The notes under the pieces were generated by a model that had not been told where the DNA came from, did no database searches, and was given only the letters and a program-made list of their open reading frames with translations. Of a DNA stretch of 64,000 nt, positions 58,201 through 64,000 are shown piece by piece. The stretch comes from Rhodopseudomonas infernalis (GTDB taxonomy: Bacteria > Pseudomonadota > Alphaproteobacteria > Rhizobiales > Xanthobacteraceae): the NCBI RefSeq assembly GCF_022271405.1, contig NZ_JAJNAL010000004.1:62001-126000 (forward strand). Direction: 5' to 3'. Positions within the stretch are counted from its first letter, which is position 1; the number at the start of each line of letters is the position of its first letter. Made by a program: the position numbers and the translations under genes.

Positions 58201-59568
58201 ATGAGCCCGATCCTCTCCAACGTCCTGATCGCGGTCCTGCTGCTGACCGCCAACGCGTTCTATGTTGCGGCCGAGTTCGCGCTGGTGCGCAGCCGCGGCT
58301 TTCGCATCAAGGCGATGGCCGAGAAGCGGCAATTCGGCGCGCGGCTGCTGCAGCAGATCCTCGGCAATGTCGAAGCCTATCTGGCCTGCTGCCAGCTCGG
58401 CATCACCATGGCGTCGCTCGGGCTGGGCTGGGTCGGCGAGCCGACCGTGGTGGCGCTGCTCGCACCGCTGCTCGAGCCGCTCGGCCTGTCGGAATCGGCG
58501 CTGCATCTGATCGCGTTTCTCGGCGGCTTCCTGTTCTTCTCGTCGCTCCACATCGTGATCGGCGAGCAGGTGCCGAAGACACTGGCGATCCGCCAGCCGG
58601 AGCCGGTGTCGCAGTGGATCGCCTACCCGCTCCACATCTCTTACATCCTGTTGTATCCGCTCAACTGGCTGCTGAACCAGGCCTCGCGCGGCATCCTGCG
58701 GCTGCTCGGTGTCGAGGAGAACTCGGAGCACGAGATTCTCACGGACGTCGAGATCGAGGGGTTGGTCGGGCAATCCGCCGAGCATGGCAAGATCGAGAGC
58801 GGTGAGGCCGAGTACATTCAGAATGTGTTCCGGTTCGGCGAGTTGGTGGTGTCCGACGTGATGGTGCATCGCACCTCGATGGTGACCATCAATGCCGATC
58901 TACCGACAGAGCAGCTGGTCAAGGAAGTGCTCGCCACCGAATACACACGCGTGCCGCTGTGGCGCGACAAGTCCGAGAACATCGTCGGCGTGCTGCACGC
59001 CAAGGACCTGTTGCGCGCGCTGCGCGAAGCCGATGGCGACGCCTCCAAGATCGACATCGGCAAGATCGCGCTGTCGCCGTGGTTCGTGCCGGAATTGCGG
59101 CTGGTGTCCGAACAGCTCAAGGCGTTCCGCGCCCGCAAGACTCACTTCGCCCTGGTGGTCGACGAATACGGCGAAGTCGAAGGCATGGTGACGCTCGAGG
59201 ACATCCTCGAAGAAATCGTCGGCGACATTTCGGACGAGCACGACGTCGTGGTCGCCGGCGCCCGCGCCCAGCCGGACGGCTCGGTGGTGGTCGACGGCTC
59301 GGTGCCGATCCGCGATCTCAACCGCGCGATGGATTGGCAGCTGCCCGACGACGAAGCCACCACGATCGCCGGCCTGGTGATCCACGAGGCGCGCTCGATC
59401 CCGGTCCGCGGCCAGAGCTTCACCTTCCACGGCTTCCGCTTCCGGGTCCTGCGCCGCGAGCGCAACCGCATCACCGCGCTGCGGATCGTCCCGGTCGAGC
59501 GCGACACCAAGACCGAGTCGATCGACAAGAAGAGAGGCCGACGAGCCGCTCGGGCAGGTACGGCTTAA
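58201..59568 (+). CDS. CNNM/CorC-type (hemolysin C family) membrane protein with CBS domains
   Basis: 455 residues. DUF21/CNNM membrane domain (about 1-195: VLIAVLLLTANAFYVAAEFA, CCQLGITMASLGLGWVGEPT, SSLHIVIGEQVPKTLAI), CBS pair (about 215-345, VMVHRTSMVTINADLPTEQL, LVVDEYGEVEGMVTLEDILE) and a CorC_HlyC domain at the C-terminus. The family takes part in magnesium or cobalt efflux; the hemolysin name is historical. It starts 45 bases after aroB in the same direction and may be co-transcribed. Confidence 0.9.
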   Translation: MSPILSNVLIAVLLLTANAFYVAAEFALVRSRGFRIKAMAEKRQFGARLLQQILGNVEAYLACCQLGITMASLGLGWVGEPTVVALLAPLLEPLGLSESALHLIAFLGGFLFFSSLHIVIGEQVPKTLAIRQPEPVSQWIAYPLHISYILLYPLNWLLNQASRGILRLLGVEENSEHEILTDVEIEGLVGQSAEHGKIESGEAEYIQNVFRFGELVVSDVMVHRTSMVTINADLPTEQLVKEVLATEYTRVPLWRDKSENIVGVLHAKDLLRALREADGDASKIDIGKIALSPWFVPELRLVSEQLKAFRARKTHFALVVDEYGEVEGMVTLEDILEEIVGDISDEHDVVVAGARAQPDGSVVVDGSVPIRDLNRAMDWQLPDDEATTIAGLVIHEARSIPVRGQSFTFHGFRFRVLRRERNRITALRIVPVERDTKTESIDKKRGRRAARAGTA

Positions 59569-59615
59569 AGTCCAGCCGAGACATCGGCCCGCGGAGTTCT
59601 GCCACTCCCTCACCC

Positions 59616-59705
59616 CGTCATGCCCGGCCTTGTGCCGGGCATCCAGGCCTTGCTGAGTTCGCGGCGTCGAAAGGCGTGGATGGCCGGGACGAGCCCGGCC
59701 ATGAC
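59616..59705. repeat. palindromic repeat element, GTCATGCCCGGC family
   Basis: Left unit CGTCATGCCCGGCCTTGTGC then CGGGCATCCAGGCCTT. Right unit AAGGCGTGGATGGCCGGGAC then GAGCCCGGCCATGACG. The ends CGTCAT and ATGACG are inverted. It lies between the convergent CorC-type gene and sdhB, followed by the sdh terminator. Confidence 0.75.
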
Positions 59706-59736
59706 GAAAGTCTCGGTTGGGACGCCACAAAACGCA

Positions 59737-59762
59737 AACGGCCGGGCGCGAGCCCGGCCGTT
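59737..59762 (-). terminator. rho-independent-type terminator of the sdh operon
   Basis: AACGGCCGGGC, loop GCGA, GCCCGGCCGTT: a perfect 11-bp stem 24 bases after the sdhB stop. On the minus strand it is followed by TGCGTTTTGT, a T-run. The stem is close to that of the terminator at 47559-47587. Confidence 0.7.
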
Positions 59763-59785
59763 GAAACCTGTGAAAACTTCGCCGC

Positions 59786-60568
59786 TCAGATCTGGCGTTC
59801 GACCAGCTTGAGCTTGAGGTTGGCGATCGCCTCGGAGGGGTTGAGGCCCTTCGGGCAGACCTTGGCGCAGTTCATGATGGTGTGGCAGCGATAGATCCGG
59901 AACGGGTCCTCGAGATTGTCGAGACGCTCGCCGGTGGCCTCGTCGCGCGAATCTTCCACCCAGCGGGTCGCCTGCAGCAGCGCGGCCGGGCCGAGGAAGC
60001 GGTCGGAATTCCACCAGTAGCTCGGGCACGAGGTCGAGCAGCAGGCGCACAGGATGCACTCGTACAGGCCGTCGAGCTTCTCGCGGTCCTCGTGGCTCTG
60101 CCGCCATTCCTTCTGCGGCGTCGGCGTCACGGTCTGCAGCCAGGGCTGGATCGAGGCGTATTGGGCGTAGAAGTTGGTGAGGTCCGGCACCAGGTCCTTG
60201 ACCACCGGCTGATGCGGCAGCGGGTTGACCTTCACGGCGCCGTCGCGGACGTCGTCCATCGCCTTGGTGCAGGCCAGCGTGTTCTCGCCGTCGATATTCA
60301 TCGCGCAGGAGCCGCACACGCCCTCGCGGCAGGATCGTCGGAAGGTCAGCGTCGGATCGATGTTGTTCTTGATCCAGATCAGGCCGTCCAAGACCATCGG
60401 CCCGCAATCGTGCTTGTCGACATAGTAGGTGTCGACGCTCGGGTTCTTGCCGTCGTCCGGATTCCAGCGATAGACGCGGAATTCGCGAACGTCCGTCGCG
60501 CCTTCCGGCTTCGGCCAGGCCTTGCCGCCGACAATCTTCGAATTCTTCGGAAGTGCGAATTCAACCAT
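59786..60568 (-). CDS. sdhB: succinate dehydrogenase iron-sulfur subunit
   Basis: 260 residues. It passes electrons from FAD to quinone through three Fe-S clusters. The [2Fe-2S] cysteines lie in [20 protein letters not shown] with a fourth in ACTKAM; [4Fe-4S] in [16 protein letters not shown]; [3Fe-4S] in [17 protein letters not shown]. Size and motifs are normal. It is last in sdhCDAB, separated from sdhA by 138 bases containing a palindromic element. Confidence 0.98.
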   Translation of the reverse strand: MVEFALPKNSKIVGGKAWPKPEGATDVREFRVYRWNPDDGKNPSVDTYYVDKHDCGPMVLDGLIWIKNNIDPTLTFRRSCREGVCGSCAMNIDGENTLACTKAMDDVRDGAVKVNPLPHQPVVKDLVPDLTNFYAQYASIQPWLQTVTPTPQKEWRQSHEDREKLDGLYECILCACCSTSCPSYWWNSDRFLGPAALLQATRWVEDSRDEATGERLDNLEDPFRIYRCHTIMNCAKVCPKGLNPSEAIANLKLKLVERQI

Positions 60569-60583
60569 CTTGTCTCACCCTCT

Positions 60584-60685
60584 CGTCATTCCGGGGCGCG
60601 CGCAGCGCGAGCCCGGAATCTCGGTCCGTCGTAGCCGCTCGGGATTCCGGGTTCGTGCGCGTTCCGCGCACGCCCCGGAATGACG
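60584..60685. repeat. palindromic repeat element inside the sdh operon
   Basis: Left arm CGTCATTCCGGGGCGCGCGC then AGCGCGAGCCCGGAATC. Right arm GATTCCGGGTTCGTGCGCGT then ends CGCCCCGGAATGACG. Same family as 51973-52093. It lies between the sdhA stop and the sdhB start, both on the minus strand, and could change the relative amounts of the two messages. Confidence 0.82.
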
Positions 60686-60706
60686 GGGCATTGTTCGTGC
60701 GTTCGC

Positions 60707-62530
60707 TCAATACACCCGCGGCTTCGGCGGGATGTACTGGACGTCGTTGGTCATCGTGTAGTCGTGCACCGGGCGATAATCGATCGTGGTGCCGCCGTTG
60801 CCGCCGATCCACGCCAGCGTGTGCTTCATCCAGTTCGCGTCGTCGCGATCCGGGAAGTCCTCGCGGGCATGGGCGCCGCGGCTCTCGGTGCGGTTGGCGG
60901 CCGAGTTCATCGTCACCACCGCCTGCACGATCAGATTGTCGAATTCCAGCGTCTCGACCAGATCGGAATTCCAGGTCAGCGAGCGATCGGACACGCCGAT
61001 ATCGCCGATGCCGCCGTGCACGTTCTGGATCAGCTGCTTGCCTTCGGCCAGCACTTCGCCGGTGCGGAACACCGCGCAGTTGTTCTGCATCACGTGCTGC
61101 ATCTTCTCACGCAGCTTCGCGGTCGGGGTGCCGCCCTTGGCGTAGCGATACTTGTCGAGGCGCGACAGCGACAGATCGGCGGAGTCGGCCGGCAACTCCG
61201 GCTGCTTGCCGTTCGGCGTCAGCTTCTCGGCGCAGCGCAGCGCCGCGGCGCGGCCGAACACCACGAGATCGATCAGCGAGTTGGAGCCGAGGCGGTTGGC
61301 GCCGTGCACCGACACGCAGGCGGCTTCGCCGATCGCCATCAGGCCCGGCACCACCGCGTTGTCGTCGCCGTCCTTCTTGGTGACGACCTCGCCGTGGAAG
61401 TTCGTCGGAATGCCGCCCATGTTGTAGTGCACGGTCGGCAGGATCGGGATCGGCTCGCGGGTGACGTCGACGCCGGCGAAGATCCGCGCCGATTCCGAAA
61501 TGCCCGGCAGACGCTCGGCCAGCACTTCCGGCGCCAGATGGTCGAGGTGCAGGAAGATGTGGTCCTTCTTCTTGCCGACGCCGCGGCCTTCGCGCATCTC
61601 GATCGTCATCGCGCGCGAGACGACGTCGCGCGAGGCGAGGTCCTTGGCGGACGGCGCGTAGCGCTCCATGAAGCGCTCGCCTTCCGAATTGACCAGATAG
61701 CCGCCCTCGCCGCGCGCGCCCTCGGTGACGAGGCAGCCCGAGCCGTAGATGCCGGTCGGATGGAACTGCACGAACTCCATGTCCTGCAGCGGCAGGCCGG
61801 CCCGCAGCGCCATCGCGCCGCCGTCACCCGTGCAGGTGTGCGCCGAGGTGCAGGAGGCGTAGGCGCGGCCGTAGCCGCCGGTGGCGAGGATCGTGGTCTG
61901 GGCCTTGAAGCGGTGGATGGTGCCGTCGTCGAGCTTCAGCGCGACGACGCCGCGGCAGACGCCCTGGTCGTCCATGATAAGGTCGATGGCGAAGAACTCG
62001 ATGTAGAACTCGGCCGAATGGCGCAGCGCCTGGCCGTACATCGTGTGCAGCATCGCGTGGCCGGTGCGGTCGGCGGCCGCGCAGGTGCGCTGTGCCTGAC
62101 CCTTGCCGAAATCCAGCGTCATGCCGCCGAACGGCCGCTGATAGATCTTGCCTTCCTCGGTGCGCGAGAACGGCACGCCCCAGTGCTCGAGCTCGTACAC
62201 CGCGTCGGGCGCGTTGCGCACCATGTATTCGATCGAGTCCTGATCGCCGAGCCAGTCCGACCCCTTGACGGTGTCGTACATGTGCCAGCGCCAGTCGTCC
62301 TTGTGCATGTTGCCGAGCGAGGCCGAGATGCCGCCCTGCGCCGCCACGGTGTGCGACCGGGTCGGAAACACCTTGGTGATGCAGGCGGTGCGCAGTCCGG
62401 CTTCGCTGCAGCCGACCACGGCGCGCAGGCCGGCGCCGCCGGCGCCCACCACGACGACGTCATAGACGTGGTCTTCGATCGGATAGGCGGTTCCGCCCGC
62501 GGCTGCTGCGCCGTTGAGGTTCGCCGCCAT
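60707..62530 (-). CDS. sdhA: succinate dehydrogenase flavoprotein subunit
   Basis: 607 residues. It oxidises succinate to fumarate on a covalently bound FAD. The FAD dinucleotide fold [20 protein letters not shown] is at the N-terminus, the flavin-linking His is in [19 protein letters not shown], and catalytic regions include [40 protein letters not shown] and [16 protein letters not shown]. It follows sdhD after a 2-base gap. Confidence 0.98.
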   Translation of the reverse strand: MAANLNGAAAAGGTAYPIEDHVYDVVVVGAGGAGLRAVVGCSEAGLRTACITKVFPTRSHTVAAQGGISASLGNMHKDDWRWHMYDTVKGSDWLGDQDSIEYMVRNAPDAVYELEHWGVPFSRTEEGKIYQRPFGGMTLDFGKGQAQRTCAAADRTGHAMLHTMYGQALRHSAEFYIEFFAIDLIMDDQGVCRGVVALKLDDGTIHRFKAQTTILATGGYGRAYASCTSAHTCTGDGGAMALRAGLPLQDMEFVQFHPTGIYGSGCLVTEGARGEGGYLVNSEGERFMERYAPSAKDLASRDVVSRAMTIEMREGRGVGKKKDHIFLHLDHLAPEVLAERLPGISESARIFAGVDVTREPIPILPTVHYNMGGIPTNFHGEVVTKKDGDDNAVVPGLMAIGEAACVSVHGANRLGSNSLIDLVVFGRAAALRCAEKLTPNGKQPELPADSADLSLSRLDKYRYAKGGTPTAKLREKMQHVMQNNCAVFRTGEVLAEGKQLIQNVHGGIGDIGVSDRSLTWNSDLVETLEFDNLIVQAVVTMNSAANRTESRGAHAREDFPDRDDANWMKHTLAWIGGNGGTTIDYRPVHDYTMTNDVQYIPPKPRVY

Positions 62531-62532
62531 GC

Positions 62533-62955
62533 TTAGACTCCGGATGCGAGTTTGAAGATCGCGAAGATCGCGGCGAGCGCCACGGCGATCGAGAAGAAGT
62601 TATTGGCCATGACCGTGACGAGCTTGAGCTTCTCGTTCTGGATGTAGTCTTCGATCACCACCTGCATGCCGATCTTCATGTGGATCGCGGATGCGATGAT
62701 GAACAGGATCATGGTCAGCGAAATCAGCGGCGAGCCGAGGATCTGCGCCGCGCCGGCCTGGTTGCGGCCGAGCAGCATCATGATCACGACGATCACCGGG
62801 AGAATCAGCAGCGTCATCGCCACGCCGGTGATGCGCTGGCGCCAGAAATCGCCCGTGCCGGAGCCGGCCGGGCCGAGCTTGCGGACCTTGCCCATCGGGG
62901 TGCGCATGGTCGGCTCGGCGCGCCGGGCGGAGCCGTGAGATTCCTGAACGCTCAT
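62533..62955 (-). CDS. sdhD: succinate dehydrogenase membrane anchor subunit D
   Basis: 140 residues with three membrane helices (about 42-62, 73-93, 112-134). Helix 2 carries the heme ligand His in [20 protein letters not shown] and the quinone-site region. The N-terminal cytoplasmic part [20 protein letters not shown] is Arg-rich. ATG 62955 overlaps the sdhC stop by ATGA, so sdhC and sdhD are coupled. Confidence 0.93.
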   Translation of the reverse strand: MSVQESHGSARRAEPTMRTPMGKVRKLGPAGSGTGDFWRQRITGVAMTLLILPVIVVIMMLLGRNQAGAAQILGSPLISLTMILFIIASAIHMKIGMQVVIEDYIQNEKLKLVTVMANNFFSIAVALAAIFAIFKLASGV

Positions 62956-63350
62956 CGGGCCACTCCCATCGTGAAGGCGATCACCCAGAGCAGCACCGTC
63001 AGCACGATGCCGCCGATCAGCGCCGCCCAGGTCAGCCACTCGCGATCTGCGGTCTTGAAGCCGTAGCCGAGATCCCAGACGAAATGCCGGACGCCGCTGA
63101 GCAGATGATGCATCAGCGCCCAGGTGTAACCGAACAGGATCAGGCGGCCGATCCAGCTGCCGGTGAAGGCCTGGATATTGGCGTAGGCGGCGGGGCCGGC
63201 GGCGCAGGCGATCAGCCACCACGCCAGCAACAGGGTTCCGGAATACAGCGCGATGCCGGTGGCGCGATGGACGATGGACATCGTCATCGTCAGGCTCCAG
63301 CGGTACGTCTGCATATGCGGCGAAAGCGGTCGTTCGATCCTGGAGGTCAT
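62952..63350 (-). CDS. sdhC: succinate dehydrogenase cytochrome b556 subunit
   Basis: 132 residues, three membrane helices. It starts MTSRIERPLSPHMQTYRWSL and has the family motif SIVHRATGIALYSGTLLLAW, with the heme-binding HHLLSGVRHFVWDLGYGFK in the second helix region. First gene of sdhCDAB, with a promoter candidate at 63412-63440. Confidence 0.95.
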   Translation of the reverse strand: MTSRIERPLSPHMQTYRWSLTMTMSIVHRATGIALYSGTLLLAWWLIACAAGPAAYANIQAFTGSWIGRLILFGYTWALMHHLLSGVRHFVWDLGYGFKTADREWLTWAALIGGIVLTVLLWVIAFTMGVAR

Positions 63351-63710
63351 CGGCTGCTATAGGGTTGGCGGCGAGCGGACATGGCCCGGGCGGGGCTCGC
63401 GGGAGTGCCCCTATTTACGAAGCTCGTTCAGCGAGCGCAACGAAGAATTTGCATCTTCGGAACTTCAATTCAGCACTTGAAGAGACTGGCAAGCCAACGC
63501 GATCGCGGGTTTACGAGCTCCATTCCACGATCCGGAAATGAAACCAGATTCAGCGCGCCAAACATCCGCCGACCGCGACTTGCATCGATGAACCGCGGGT
63601 TTCGAGCATCTCTAAAGCCCGAGCCCATCGCTTTCCGCAACGCCGTGTCCGTGCGATGGTTCACCACAGCATAGCGGCATTGTCGCCGACCGTGCATCGT
63701 CAGGTTTCCG
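63351..63710. other. 360-base gap between sdhC and the cation-efflux gene
   Basis: No gene. It is the divergent promoter region of the sdh operon (minus) and the efflux gene (plus). It includes the inverted repeat CTCG-TTCA-CGAG-like sequence GCTCGTTCAGCGAGC at 63422-63436. No FNR/FixK-type TTGAT-N4-ATCAA was found. Confidence 0.45.
63412..63440 (-). promoter_or_regulatory. candidate sdhCDAB promoter
   Basis: On the minus strand TTGCGC (63440-63435), 17 bases, then TAAATA (63417-63412). It would start transcription near 63405, about 55 bases before the sdhC start codon at 63350. The -35 hexamer matches 4 of 6 consensus bases and the -10 is weak. Confidence 0.35.
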
Positions 63711-64000
63711 ATGGCCCATTCTCCCGACTGCACGCTCGACCACGCCGATCACGATCATCACGCCCAAGGCCATGATCAAGTCCATGATCAAAGCCATGAA
63801 CACGGGCATGGTCGCGGCAGGGCCGGCGCGCATGCGCATCACCACGGCCCCGGCGCCCACGACCATACGCCGACGGATTTCGGCCGCGCCTTCGCCATCG
63901 GCATCGCGCTGAACATCGCCTTCGTGATCGCCGAGGCGGTGTTCGGCTGGCTCGGCAATTCGATGGCGCTGATCGCCGACGCCGGCCACAACCTGTCCGA
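63711..64000 (+). CDS. cation diffusion facilitator (Zn/Cd/Co efflux) protein, 3' truncated by window end
   Basis: The first 96 residues are visible, from ATG 63711 (MAHSPDCTLDHADHDHHAQG). The N-terminal 58 residues hold about 18 histidines, a metal-binding region. The first membrane helix AFAIGIALNIAFVIAEAVFG follows, then LGNSMALIADAGHNLS, the CDF motif that contributes metal ligands (ADAGHNL[SD]). This is the CzcD/ZitB group, exporting zinc, cadmium or cobalt across the inner membrane. The remainder lies beyond base 64000. Confidence 0.9.
   Translation, partial: MAHSPDCTLDHADHDHHAQGHDQVHDQSHEHGHGRGRAGAHAHHHGPGAHDHTPTDFGRAFAIGIALNIAFVIAEAVFGWLGNSMALIADAGHNLS

Overview
The window is about 66% GC and reads as chromosome of an alphaproteobacterium of the Bradyrhizobium/Rhodopseudomonas group, most likely Rhodopseudomonas palustris or a close relative. 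The evidence is a RegB/RegA (ActSR, PrrBA) redox two-component pair, a DUF4167 protein beside prmC/prfA, an intracellular PHA depolymerase with a cysteine nucleophile, an sdhCDAB operon of alphaproteobacterial type and several families of GC-rich intergenic palindromes typical of this family. The species call is recognition from gene content and was not tested by search. No tRNA, rRNA, CRISPR array, prophage or insertion sequence was seen. Nearly all genes are core genes.

Layout. 0-8.4 kb: tail of a methyltransferase-like gene, then a minus-strand run lysC - ptsP - prfA - prmC - DUF4167, with ubiG diverging from lysC. 8.5-17 kb: exported MBL-fold protein, two tail-to-tail EamA transporters, then the translationally coupled grxC - nitrilase - DUF1178 block downstream of comF, an NDUFAF5-like methyltransferase, mutT and argJ. 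17-20.6 kb: OsmC protein and a sulfonate/nitrate-type ABC importer. 20.8-30 kb: glnD, an HWE sensor kinase, a MarR regulator coupled to a small membrane protein, a hybrid sensor kinase, and DUF1330 and DUF1304 proteins. 30-37 kb: branched-chain amino-acid-type binding protein, small hypotheticals, PBP1A, YgjP-like metallopeptidase and PHA depolymerase. 37-43 kb: ABC-2 exporter, regB/regA, mmcB and a von Willebrand A protein. 43-52 kb: pcaF-like thiolase, mutS, periplasmic PPIase and secA. 52-59.6 kb: L,D-transpeptidase lipoprotein, accA, xerD, aroK-aroB and a CNNM/CorC-type protein. 59.8-64 kb: sdhCDAB on the minus strand and the start of a histidine-rich cation-efflux gene cut by the window end.

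How the genes connect. prfA and prmC overlap, and PrmC methylates the GGQ glutamine of RF1. grxC, the deaminated-glutathione-amidase-like nitrilase and DUF1178 overlap by 4 bases each, suggesting a glutathione-maintenance unit. GlnD and PtsP are both nitrogen-signalling proteins. RegB/RegA is the redox regulator. SecA and the exported PPIase are transcribed divergently and both serve protein export.

No wholly new system is evident. The observations most worth following are: a tandem MarR-type operator that ends at the regulator's own start codon; a perfect 18-bp TetR-like palindrome before a 68-residue gene; palindromic repeat elements inside the ssu-like and sdh operons; a gene order suggesting that a roughly 30-kb block separates ppiC from argJ; a methyltransferase homologue and an MBL-fold homologue whose usual cofactor or metal motifs are degenerate; and three under-explained gaps (970-1559, 35607-35944, 48546-48955).
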